Assembly (NCBI GenBank): GCA_018857735.1
Contig: JABMCL010000191.1
Span: forward strand, 25,001-89,000
Direction: 5' to 3'
Length of the DNA: 64,000 nt
DNA from: Alviniconcha marisindica
Taxonomy: Eukaryota; Mollusca; Gastropoda; Provannidae
Below the pieces are notes generated by a model that worked only from the letters and a program-made list of their open reading frames with translations, ran no database searches and was not told the DNA's origin. Made by a program: the position numbers and the translations under genes. This document shows, one piece after another, positions 1 through 45,465 of this stretch; position 1 is the first letter of the stretch; every line of letters begins with the position of its first letter.

Positions 1-183
1 ACAGCCGGCAATGTGGTTGGTGTCGCGGCCCCCCCGGCCCTCGGCCGTCCGGCCTACGGCGCCGCTGCTTGTTTCTGCTTGTTTCTGCTCTGGGTAATCT
101 TTATTACTAACAAATGTCAATCATCTTAGGGGTGGGCTAGTTTAGGCTTTAACAGAGGAAATGAAGAGGCGTTAAGACGACAT
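1..183. repeat. Direct repeat, left copy
   Basis: Positions 1-181 repeat almost exactly at 1276-1421, apart from a GC-rich insert of about 30 nt in the left copy. The left copy runs straight into the CA/ACGC microsatellite, the right one into unique sequence. Confidence 0.8.
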
Positions 184-3093
<2,910 letters not shown>

Positions 3094-5348
3094 ATATGAC
3101 TTAGTGCCAAAAGGTGCGCATGTGGGGGGTCCGATTTTTGACTGTCAATAAAATCCATTTCAGACACGTTGTCTTGTTGTTGCTTTGTGTGTGCGTTCAT
3201 AATTGGTCAGTATCACAGTGGAAACAATATGAACTCCAAATCTGGAGCAGCTGGAGAAATTTTATTATTTTTAAAGTGAAAAGTGCCATGAAATTCAACC
3301 CCTGAAACGGACACACTCACGGTGAGTGCTTTTGATGCTTTCATTCACATACATGACGAATCAAAACATTACCTCAGTCACCGATTTGCACAGAGGAGAT
3401 ATCGCTTTACACAGTGCATATAAAATCGATTATCACTAAGTTTTGATTTTGGAGTTGGAGGCTCCGAAATATCCCTCGGTCGAACGTTATGTGTGTTGAA
3501 ATGTTTCATAACCAGCATCCGCAGACAATCTAGTGAAGAACGGACTTTCTCTTTCATCAAAACTTTACTCTAGTCACTGTGGTACGTCACTGCATCAGGC
3601 GCCAATGTTTTATTTTACTGCCAAATGTCTGGTAGTTTTTAAAATATATTTTGCCATTCTTCATAAAATTGTTGCAATAAATAACGTTCAACAACGTATT
3701 AGATTAAACAAGCAAAAGGAAAAAATAAAGTTTTTGCACTACTTCCGGTCAGCCATGTTACACATCCAGGTCATTTGCTTTTAGCACATGGCCGCATGGA
3801 AGAGACGTTCTGATATGCGAAAGGTGTGTGGTAATATTTTTGAAGACCGTAATGTTCAACTTTATTTAAACGTTCATCGGAGATTTAGTCAAATCTTCCG
3901 GTTATACGATAATATTTATATTGGTATATGCTGAATCTTTTAAAAGTATCGGAATGTTAGCATACAGAGTGAGTTTTTGTTGCTGTCGATCTAAAGTTTG
4001 TTCAGATGCTTTTGAAAATTTGTTTTCACCGAGTTTCTTACAACATGAGTGCGTGTTGAAATCGTAATGTGCGACAGCAGATTGGTTATAAACAGTATAT
4101 TCTGATCGTACTCTTTACATTTTTTGCTTGCGCTTAACGCAGTTCGTTTTGTTTACAAACCACGTCTTCAAACAAATCATCATATATGGTAGACAATTCG
4201 AATTTACGCAGGTTTAAGTCGTCAAGTTAGATGTTGAACATTACGATTACAACACGAGCTGTGGAAATAATAACGTTCGACATAATTATAGTGACCATGC
4301 CTGTCTGCCTTCCAGAGTTCTAAAAATGTAAGGTGCCAATCTTAATAGCATTATTCTTTGGCTGTGATTTTTTTTTAGTAATATTTATTACGATTTTTTC
4401 TATTTATTATTATTAATTCTTTCACTTTTAAGTTAACTGTTCAACTATTTTTGTCCTAGGCACCCAAGTCAACATGACCAAGAAACGCATGGATGACAGG
4501 TTGCGTGTGTGTTTTCCTGTGACACCAAAAGCAGCAAAAGTTGCACTCACTCTTACTTGCTCCATTTTCTCTTACAAAACACTTACTTGTTTGTTAAATA
4601 ATAAGTATTATTTATTTTGTTATGAAAAACAAAGTACCATGTCGTCTATTTAACATTATGCTATCCACTACAACAAAATTAATGCAGCAAAAACTGTTCA
4701 CATGGAAATAGTTATGTGTCTTTATACTCTACAGTAATAAAAAGTTACTGATTTATCATTTTCATCAGAAACAAACAGCATTGTACATCTTGTTGAAATA
4801 GTAATGTACGACATATTTCTTACATCATTTGCTGTTTATGTCAAGAAAGCTTAAATTTGAGGAAAAAAAATCATCAAATCTTCCTTGTCACATATTGTTC
4901 TATTAAAGAATAACTGTTTATGTTTCAAAATGTGTTGCTTTTTATTCATTTAAAAATGTTCAAGATTTGGCTGAATGTTGAACTTTATGTATTGCAACAA
5001 ACTATGCGTAGCATGCTGTTCTGTGTGACACAGAACAACAACAGTTTACTTGGTAATACTCATGTGGATCACATCTTGTAAGATCAGTTGGGTTTTCACA
5101 GTTAACTGCATGATTAGCAGCACAGTGATGTGGGCTTGTTGTAATGTGTAATGTTCAACATCTTGTCACAAATCACACTGAAAGTCAAATTTCTCAGGAA
5201 CTAAGAGCAGCACTGCCTTCTCCCTTCACTGGTGGATGACTTCACATGTGTTCATTCAAAAAATGCATTACTCACTCACATCCTGTCAACTTTATTTTCT
5301 AGTACCTCTGTCCTCTTTTCTTGCGCACCTTTTGGCACTAAGTCATAT
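3094..5348. mobile_element. DNA-transposon-like element 1, 2.25 kb, perfect 27-bp TIRs
   Basis: The 27 bases at 3094-3120 (core gacttagtgccaaaaggtgc) are the exact reverse complement of 5322-5348. Both ends sit in TA-rich DNA, so the target duplication (ATAT or TA) cannot be separated from the TIR. Inside, a motif close to CGTAATGTTCAAC recurs on both strands: 3848-3860, 5148-5159 and, reversed, 4233-4245, with weaker forms near 3686, 4053, 4268, 4792 and 4976. Only short ORFs (up to about 83 codons) occur and none is recognised, so it looks non-autonomous. Superfamily not assigned. Confidence 0.75.
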
Positions 5349-5549
5349 GCCTATATAGTGCCTTTTAGTTTCATATATCCACCAAAGTGGTGTACTTACA
5401 CCATACAATCATGCACCAGTTCACAGTGTCTTTTAATGTCTTATTTAAAGTCACATATATCAAGTGTGTAATATATATATATATATATATATACTGTGTG
5501 TGTGTGTTTAGCTATAACCTACCACCTGTAATATTGGCAGAATGACTGA

Positions 5550-5735
5550 GATCTTTTACATGCTACTGCCATAACACAAGAATGGAACAGATACCAATAT
5601 AAGAAGCAGCACAGAAAGTTGACCCTGGAGAAGAAAATTCTGCTGTCATTCCTGCTAAGACTCAAACCTGTGATCTTTTGATCACAAGTCTCTGCTCTCC
5701 CTGCTTCTAGTGCACAAGGATGGTGTTATTGATTG
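5550..5735 (-). mobile_element. tRNA-derived SINE copy B, in tandem with copy A
   Basis: It shares the agcacagaaagttgaccc body (5608-5625) and a B box (GGTTTGAGTCT; plus-strand 5658-5668) with copy A, 211 nt apart. Its A-box end is degraded. The two lie head-to-tail between DNA elements 1 and 2. Confidence 0.65.
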
Positions 5736-5769
5736 CTTTTAGTTAACTTTTATACTGTGCTATTCTGTG

Positions 5770-5935
5770 CTCTCAAGCAGACTGCGGTAACACAGTAATG
5801 GATACCAAAACAAGAGTCAGCACAGAAAGTTGACCCAGCAGAAGACAATTCTCCCGCCACTCCTGCCAGGGACTCACACCCATGACCATTCAATCATGAG
5901 TCTGGCACTTTACCACTGAGCTATCCCTGCTCCCC
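5770..5935 (-). mobile_element. tRNA-derived SINE copy A
   Basis: On the minus strand, an A box (TAGCTCAGTGG; plus-strand 5913-5923) and a degenerate B box (GGTGTGAGTCC; 5870-5880) head a body containing the complement of agcacagaaagttgaccc (5819-5836). Confidence 0.7.
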
Positions 5936-6020
5936 CTGTTCTGTCCCTGTGTCCAGAGTGTATTCTAAACACACTGATTTTGAACACCTTTAGTCAAGTC
6001 ATCTGCATGTAGATATATAT

Positions 6021-8536
6021 ATGGGTTCTTCTTCAGTGCTGGTCCTAGTTAGGGGGAATCAGAGGTCAAAACTGAAACAGCTTGCAGCTTATCCCAGTTA
6101 GGCTTGTTGTGTTCCACATACATCCTATTTTAAGGCACAGTTAAAAGAAAAGCAGTTAGGACCCCGACTGCAAGTTAGGGTGGCTTCGAACATGTCCAAG
6201 TGGAGAGCATAACGCATGTTTCGGTGTGACATAAAAGTATCATTATGTAATATTTAGAACAAGAACCTTATTATTTCATAGAAAGGTTTTGAATAACAAT
6301 CATTAGGAGTAACTAAGTGCAATTTTTAAGAGGGTTCATCCACTTGAGAGTAGAACAGCCTACCCGCAAAATTGTGACACTGAAACATGCGTGAATGGAA
6401 AGAAAAGTTTTTCCTTCAAGATCAAACAAACACCATGGATCATGAACAAGTATTTATTCTTGTTAATTTTTGATAATGTGGACATATTCCAAAGTAAAGT
6501 TGGAACACTTCCTCAACTTCGGATGTTCTTTGAATTGTAACGCATGTTTCGTGTGACATGTAACGCATGTTTTACATGACATTCAATAATCACTCAGGTT
6601 GGAAACTGTTAAAAGCATGTAGAAAATGTATTTTTTCAGAGTATTTGTACACATTACATGTATGTAAGCATTTGTTTTGAGTTTGACAAGTTTTTTTTTA
6701 GTTTGACAAGTTTTGCTTATGTGAAGAAGAAAAAAAGGAAAAAAGAAGTGATGAACAGTACTAGTAATGTTTACATAAATTGACTGAAACTTAACATGAA
6801 AATTTAATCAGTCATCTGTTCTCATGCAAAACAATGACAACTTCAAGCAACTTTTATTCAGTAAAAAAACCCAGCTGCATTTGACACCAGTCTGTAGTGG
6901 CTTAGTTTTGCAAGCTGATCAGCTGGCACCCAAGGGATGTCATCAGTTGCAGGGAACGAGAAGCTGCTCTGATTTTCACGCAGGAACTTTATCTGCACTT
7001 CTCCAGATGAAGCCGTGTAGTCTAGAACCTAGATTTAACAGAGCCAACAAGTGAAATCACAGCACAAGTTGCAGTCCACAACACATCACATTCAGAGACA
7101 GCAATCAAAGTTGGAGGAAATGGAAAAACAAGATGTAGTAAACTAGAACGTATATAGTTAATAGTATGCTGCCTCAGACCCCTGTCTTTTTCATGAATGC
7201 TAATGCACAATCAAAAGAATCTCAAAGTTACATCATCATTAATACTATAGCACAATCTCAGTTTCACACAGAAATCAAAACAAAGTAGGGAAGATTTGTT
7301 CAACGCACGTTCTGCAACACGATGATACAACGCACGTTTTGTGTGACAGAATCAACCTCTGTCTGGTTCCATGTCACCAGAAACGAACGTTATGTTTTGA
7401 CCAATTCTTCTCTCCTTGTTCATGGACTGAGAAATAATTTGAAATGACTGCAACCATTACTAAACATGTTTGTTTTTGATCCTACGTATGCCTACTTTTT
7501 TGTAATTGTGGTTCCTAACCATGAAATAATGATTCGGCAAGAAACGTATGTTGCATGTGACGAAACGGAGATGAGCCTGCAAGAGGGTGCATCAAACACA
7601 TTGAATGCTGTATTTATAAATAAAGAGTGCTACTGTATAAAATACTAGTCTGAAATGATCAAGTAACTATAACTGCTTGGAATTTCACCTACCTGTGTCA
7701 TTGGTAGCCTCCAAATTGGGTGAAATCGTGTGCTAGCAGACAATGATGACAGCCAGTCAACGCATGTTTCTCCTGCATCAGAGTGTGACGCGCTGTGGTA
7801 AAAGCGCCCAATCACAAATTCCATGCTTATCTCATGACACGACATCATCAATGTGTGTGTGTAGATGCCCATGGTACGTTTGAAAATCGCGGTTAGAAGA
7901 TTTCTTTTTCTTTGTTGGATTTGTTTCGCAAATTTTTGTTGTTGCCATAACGGACATTTCACCTGTGACGCAAAATTTTCATTGCACTTTTAATGCATTT
8001 TAGGAAATAATACGGCAACTCTGGTATTAAGATCTCGGCATCGATAGTGCTTTGTTATTTATAGCAACAGTGTTTTCCCCGGTTCGCATCGTTGATCTTG
8101 TGCAAGTTGGAAGTGAACGCGTGTTTCATGACATGACAGGTCATGAAACGTGCGTTATGTTCACTTTCAACCATCATTGTTGTACACAGACATACTCAGC
8201 AGTCGTGAAATTAGCTTTCTGGTGCTTTTGCATGTTGGAACTTTGCAAACAAATTAGATATGTCTGAATATTTTCGTCTGGTATGAAGTAGCTTCCAACA
8301 CAAGCAGTAGGGTATCGCCATTCCCGTTTTTGGCTGCCATTTTTGCGTGACATGGGAGTATATTTTGCTAATAAAAAATAAACAAAACATTTCTTTTCCA
8401 CCATATTGCTCTCATTGCTTCTTGGGTGTATAACAAAGGGAATTTTCTCCGTTTGGTGTGAAAAAAAGGAACTGGTTTACAACAAAACTGTTGCAAAGTG
8501 AGTGACTACCAATTAGGACCAGGACTGAAGAAGAAC

Positions 8537-8540
<4 letters not shown>
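6021..8540. mobile_element. DNA-transposon-like element 2, 2.5 kb, 30-bp TIRs in a TA repeat
   Basis: Bases 6021-6050 (atgggttcttcttcagtgct...) pair with the reverse complement of 8511-8540 with 2 mismatches in 30. The outside flanks are (TA)n on both sides, consistent with insertion into a TA microsatellite. Inside, AACGCATGTTTCRTGTGACA recurs at about 6211, 6539, 6562, 7302, 7329, 7543, 7759 and 8116 and reversed at 6374-6393 and 8139-8156. The largest ORF is about 105 codons and unrecognised. It is probably non-autonomous. Confidence 0.75.
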
Positions 8541-8585
<45 letters not shown>

Positions 8586-9577
8586 TATACACACACCTTA
8601 TTCTAAAATAAATTTCACATTTATATAAATTGGTTGGAATTGCAATTGTTTTACATCTGAGCTGCAGTTGATGGCATTAACTGTGTGCAGTACAGTACAG
8701 TACAGACTGTGTGCGGTTCAGATTTTGTTTTGTTTTGCTGGTTTGTTTTCAAATTTTAGCCAAGTTTCAAATATGTTGTTGTTTGTTTGTTTTCTTGTAT
8801 TTTGTTGTTTTGTTCTATCATTAAAATGTTAAAACACACACGCACGCACACACACACACACCCTCTTCTTTTTTCTTTTTTACTGTTAGTAGAAGTTGGA
8901 ATAACTTAGTCATGTGGTAAAAAAAATTATAAAAAAACTAAAACTAAATCAAGTCCTCACAAGATGGCCTGAAGTGTAGAAACTGGGCAAATATTTCCTC
9001 CTGCATGTGTCATTCTCTGGTTCTGTCAGTATTTATACCCCCCCCCACCCCCCACCCCACCCACCCACCCCATACTTCTTTGCTTCAAATTTTAGCTGCC
9101 CTGTGGTTGCTCTTTGCTAATGAAAAGCTGTTGAGAAAGGTTGAGTAAGTAACTTGGTGTTTTACACCCAGTCAACCAGTACAGTGTAACAGTTAGATCA
9201 GGGTGAAAAAAGGGCAGTTGGTGGAGCATAAAGTGATGCTTTTTGCCACACATGCTGGCATTGTTCTTGGTCTCACTGATACACACTGCTACTGCTAGCT
9301 ACAAAGTGGCAGCACTTGCCCTCAGGTTTTCACAACTTTCATTAAAAAATGTTGTTTTTTGTTTTTGTTTTATAAATGAGATGAGAAATTTAGTGAAAAC
9401 CTGCTGTCACGGTGCTGTGTGTAGATATATATATATATCACTATAATTATGTAGTCCATTCCTGTTGATAGGTCCAGTGATGCTTCTTCACTTTGGCCAC
9501 CCTTTTATTAGTTTTACATGTTTGGTTTTAATCAGCCACCAACACAGTGGAACTGACAGTGAACACAGAATCACACA

Positions 9578-9663
<86 letters not shown>

Positions 9664-10494
9664 GATGTCCCACTTGAGGTCACTGGTGATGTATAGTCTT
9701 TGGTCTCTTGTCTGCTGCCCAGTCTTTGCTGCTCTCCAGGTCACATTTTGACAATGAACTGGCACCTTAGCTGTCCAGAGGGCCAAACACTAAGACCAAC
9801 ACAAACCCTGCCGCCATAAACAGCTCAGATTAAGAGGTTCACCTGTGCCAGGCAGCATGGACTCATTTTCTCCAGAGCTGTGACTGCATGGGATCATCTC
9901 CCCAAAGGGATGGTTTGACACCTATTTCCTTGACACCTTCATTGCCAAGTTTTCAGAGTAACAGTAGCTGCAGCTTCCCCTGGTCACCCCCCCCCCCCCC
10001 CCCCCCCGCCCCTGTGTGTGTGTGTGTGTGTGTGCGTGCGCGCGAGCGTGTGTGTGTGTGTGTGTGTGTGTTTGTGTGCATGTGAGTGTGTGTGTGTGCA
10101 TGTGAGTGTGTGTGTGTGCATGTGAGTGTGTATGTGTGTGTGCATGTGTGTGTGTGTTACTTGTTTGTCTGTCTATCAGTATCTGGCTGTGTCTCTGGCT
10201 CTGTGTGTGTGCATCTGCATGTGTGTGTGGTTGTCTGTGTCTCCTGCTGTGTGCGTGTGTGTATGACATGTTCACTAACACTATAACAGTGCACCAGGTG
10301 GCTCCTCTTGACAGCAGACTGTACCAGTGTGGCTGGAGTTGTGGTGTGAGGTTGACCACGGCATCTATCTTGTCAACAGCACGGCAATGAAGGGGAGGGT
10401 AGACAGCGATGTATTGACGGCCAGGCATCCCCACAGGACTGTCTTGGTGCTGGGCTATAAATTATACATCCCTCATGCAGACCCACTGCTTAGT
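8541..10494. other. Intergenic, microsatellite-rich
   Basis: It holds TA/CA tracts at 8541-8596, a C-rich run near 9040-9070, CA at 9577-9661, a poly-C run at 9988-10008 and TG with variants at 10013-10270. No gene is seen. Confidence 0.65.
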
Positions 10495-10590
10495 TAAAGT
10501 AGCAGGGAGTGGTTCAGTGGTAATGACTTTCCCCCTGAGTTGGTTCACTATCGCCTTACTGTGAACAGACATAAAATAATACATTGATTT
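10495..10590 (+). mobile_element. Possible SINE fragment
   Basis: An A-box-like TGGTTCAGTGG (10510-10520) is followed after about 50 nt by tgaacagacataaaataata. The same tail occurs at 32122-32145 in intron 23. No clear B box is seen. Confidence 0.35.
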
Positions 10591-10656
10591 TGTTTCATTT
10601 GATTTCCCCTGAGTGACATCAGACAAGAGTGATGGAAACATTTGTGGGTTGCCTTA

Positions 10657-12655
10657 TAGAGAGCTGCCTGTTACTGTTAGTGTGACAACAAAAGCATACA
10701 GACTAGAGGGTTGCCAGTTTGTGTTACAACAGAAGTGTGCAGTAGACAGTTGCATGTTCCAACAGAAAAGTGCAGATAGATGGGTTACCCTCATTTTGTT
10801 GGGTTTTTTTTGTGTGTGTGAGTGTGTGTGTGTGTTTGTTTGGGGGGGGGGGGGGGTTCATTTTTTTTCTCATTTAAAACCAGAAGTAGATCCAAATATT
10901 TCTCCAGCAGTTGAGGTTTTCATGGGTCACTGAAGAAGGAGGAGGAGCGGAAGACAGTGCCGAGATTGGTGGTGGAGGCCAGAAAGGGGACTCACCAAGG
11001 GGAACAATTATCATGCATATTTGAGTGAAAGCAATGTTTTCTTGCACATCCCATTGTTGTTCTATTCTGGAGATTGAGTGGTATAGACAGTACCCTGACT
11101 CTCCCAGCAAAAGTGTGCTGTAGAGTTGTGCCTGTTTTAACAGTATACACTGTAGAGCTGTGCCTGTTTTAACAATATACACTGTAGAGCTGTGCCTGTT
11201 ACAACAGAAGTGTGACAGTAGACTGCCTGTTACAGCAGAAGTGTGCTGCAGAGCTGTGCCTGTTTTAACAATACACTGTAGAACTGTGCCTTTTACAGCA
11301 AAAGTGTGACAGTAGAGAGCTGCCTGTTACAACAGAAGTGTGCTATAGAGCTGTGCCTGTTACAACAGAAGTGTGCTGTAGAGCTGTGCCTGTTACAACA
11401 GAAGTGTGCTGTAGAGCTGTGCCTGTTACAACATAAGTGTGCTGTAGAGCTGTGCCTGTTCCAACAAAAGTGTGCTGTAGAGCTGTGCCTGTTACAACAA
11501 AAGTGTGCTGTAGAGCTGTGCCTGTTACAAAATACAACAAAGGTGCTGTAGAGCTGTGGCTGTTACAGCAGAGGTGTGCTGTAGAACTGCCTGTTACAGC
11601 AGAGGTGTGCTGTAGAACTGTGCCTGTTACAGCAGAGGTGTGCTGTAGAGGGCTGCCTGTTACAGCAAAAGTGTGCTGTAGAACTGCCTGTTACAGCAGA
11701 GGTAGAGGGCTGCCTGTTACAGCAGAGTTGTGCTGTAGAACTGCCTGTTACAGCAGAGGTGTGCTGTAGAACTGCCTGTTACAGCAGAGGCAGAGGGCTG
11801 CCTGTTACAGCAGAAGTGTGCTGCAGAGCTGTGCCTGTTGCAGCAGTGTGCAGTGGGGGCTACCTGTTACAGCAGGCTGTGCCTGTTACAACAGAAGTGC
11901 AGTAGAAGATTGCCTGTTACAAAAGAAGTGTGCAGAAGAGCTGCTCCTGTTGATGGTTACATGTTACAACAGAACATCAGAAGTGTGCAGCAGAGGGCTG
12001 CCTGTTGAAACAGAAGTGTTCTGAAGAGGTGTGCCTGTTTACAACAGAATTGTAAAATAGAGGGCTGCCTGTTACAAGGGAAATGTAAAATAGAAGGCTG
12101 CCTGTTACAACAGAAGTGTAAAATAGAGGGCTGCCTGTTACAACGGAAATGTGCTGTAGAGGTATGCCTGTTACAACAGAAGTGTGAAATAGAGGGTTGC
12201 ATGTTAGTGTTACAACATAGGTGTGAATTAGAGGGTTTGTTACAACAGAGGTGTGAATTAGGGGATTTGTTGTTACAACAGAGGTGTGAAATAGAGGGTT
12301 GCATGTTAGTGTTACAACAGAGGTGTGAAATAGAGGGTTTGTTGTCACAACAGAGGTGTGAAATAGACGGTTGCCTGTTACAACAGAGGTGTGAAATAGA
12401 GCATTGCCTGTTACAACAGAGGTGTGAAATAGAGCATTTCCTGTTACAACAGAGGTGTGAAATAGAGGGTTGCATGTTACAACACATGTGTGAAATAGAG
12501 GGTTGCATGTTACAACAGAGGTGTGAAATAGAGGGTTGCCTGTTGCAACAGAGGTGTGAAATAGAAGGGTGCCTGTTACAACACAGGTGTGAAATAGAGG
12601 GTTGCCTGTTACAACACAGGTGTGAAATAGAGGGTTGCCTGTTATGACAGAGGTG
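10657..12655. repeat. 33-bp minisatellite
   Basis: Units of the type gtgctgtagagctgtgcctg + ttacaacagaa repeat from about 11095 to 12655, shifting to a gaaatagagggttgcctg form to the right. Degenerate units occur at 10657-10790. Because 33 is a multiple of 3, open frames of up to 261 codons appear on both strands (such as 11957-12739 minus), with an 11-residue period. There is no start context, splice link or conserved domain to support coding. Confidence 0.85.
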
Positions 12656-12947
12656 CACCTTAAATAACATGTTCTCTGCACATGGCTTAGGTTGACCTGA
12701 AGCGGACGTGGATCGGAATGTGGATGACACACATTGCATAGAACCAAGGACATTGTTACCACGTGCTGCTGCTAGAGCTATACAATATTACTTCATTTCT
12801 GATATCATGAGGTGGATGCCAGCTTTGAATGTGATAAGTAATAGGTAAGCACAACTGCTTTGCTCACAAACAGAGATCATATGTGTGTGTATTGTATTGT
12901 GTGTGTGTGTATGTTTAGGTAGTTCTTGTGTGTGTGTGTGTGTGTGT

Positions 12948-12986
<39 letters not shown>

Positions 12987-13384
12987 ATGTGTTTGTACAT
13001 GTGGGTGCATGTGGGTGCATACATGCATGACCGTGTGTGTGAACATGTATAGCGATTTGTTTTGCATGGAATCCCCACAGGAAAATGCAGCCAGTGTACC
13101 CTGTGAAAAGCCAGCTAAGAAAGAGGAGCAAGACTCACTGTACAAGTCTGTTACTGATGCTGTGAACTGGAGGGAATTGTGACAAAGCATCAAAGTACCC
13201 TTCATCTAATTTTGTCTCCAGACCAGTGTGTGACTGAGTGACTCTGCCTGCCTTGGTGCTGGGATTTCGTATCAACTGCAACTTGTCATTGTATTATTCT
13301 TCTTCTTCTTCTTTTCAGCTAGCATGGGATCTTTCTAGGAAGGTACTGTAGTGCGTGATCCTGAACGGATTGCTGTCTTTGCAG
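12656..13384. other. Region upstream of the receptor start
   Basis: It contains a TG tract (12918-12985) and a pyrimidine-rich stretch with CTT repeats (13300-13317). Any 5' UTR exon or promoter of the receptor was not identified here. An AG acceptor candidate ends at 13384. Confidence 0.5.
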
Positions 13385-13404
13385 ATGATGTGCTTTAGAC
13401 AACC

Positions 13405-44575
<31,171 letters not shown>

Positions 44576-45345
44576 TCCAGGCCTTCCCACAGTGCACTGT
44601 CGTCACTCAATTCATCAGCTTTGGATTTTACCTGCATGTATTTTAAAATGCTAGTGCCTGCTACTGCTACTTCACACACCAGTGGCACAGATTTTGGGTC
44701 AGAAATTTTCATACCAGAAACTTTGATGACCAAGCGTGTGGTGATGCTGCTGTAGTTTTATGTTTATTTCCCCCGTCTTTTTAAAACCACCTTCTAACAA
44801 AGGTCCAGGGCAAATTCCACTTAGATGGAATGTCAAGTGATGGAAAATTGGAAATTTTAATTTAAAACGCTGGCTTTTTCTCTTCTTTTTTAAAAAACAA
44901 CAAGATTTTGATTTGTTTTTGTAAAGTTTTGGTTACTGTTGACATATGTACAGGGTCATGATCATACTGTGATAATGAAACTCATTACAAAAAAGAAAAA
45001 GGCTTTTTATATTTTTGACAGAGTTTACGCAGCAAAAATCAAAATGTGGGATGGAGAGTTACTGTGAATCTCGAGGCACACTGCTCTCTGTGGTTTGGCT
45101 TTCTTCCCCTGTCCCCGTCATCTTCATCATTCATGCATACATAGGTCGGTTACACGTGGTCACAGGGTCTTTGTGCCATTCCTCACCTCAAACATCCAGG
45201 ATGGAGCTACTGCAGTCCTATTGCTGCTGCTGCTGCTGCTGCTGCAGGGTCTTCCTTCCCAGTTGTTGATGTATCACTGGTTCCATTTGCTCTTATATTT
45301 GTCCGTCACGGCAGTATTTCAATAAATATTTAGTGCCATCTGTTC
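44576..45345 (+). other. 3' UTR of the long isoform with poly(A) signal
   Basis: No further exon is seen after the stop. AATAAA lies at 45321-45326, about 750 nt downstream. A run of about nine CTG/CAG-type triplets near 45223-45246 lies in this UTR. The end of the transcript is inferred. Confidence 0.6.
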
Positions 45346-45419
45346 CCCCCCCCCCCACCTCCAGTTATTTCAGTATATATATAAACTGAAACATAGTTTC
45401 TCAACTATGTACAATCAGT

Positions 45420-45465
<46 letters not shown>

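Noticed and set aside
5913..5923. Functional tRNA gene on the minus strand
   Set aside because: The A box is good but the B box is degenerate and no acceptor stem forms; the shared body with the neighbouring copy shows a SINE.
9922..10434. 170-codon minus-strand ORF
   Set aside because: Most of it is a CA/TG tract and a poly-C run; no domain or conserved sequence is seen.
11957..12762. Minus-strand cysteine-repeat protein gene
   Set aside because: Several overlapping frames of the 33-bp minisatellite are open equally; nothing favours one.
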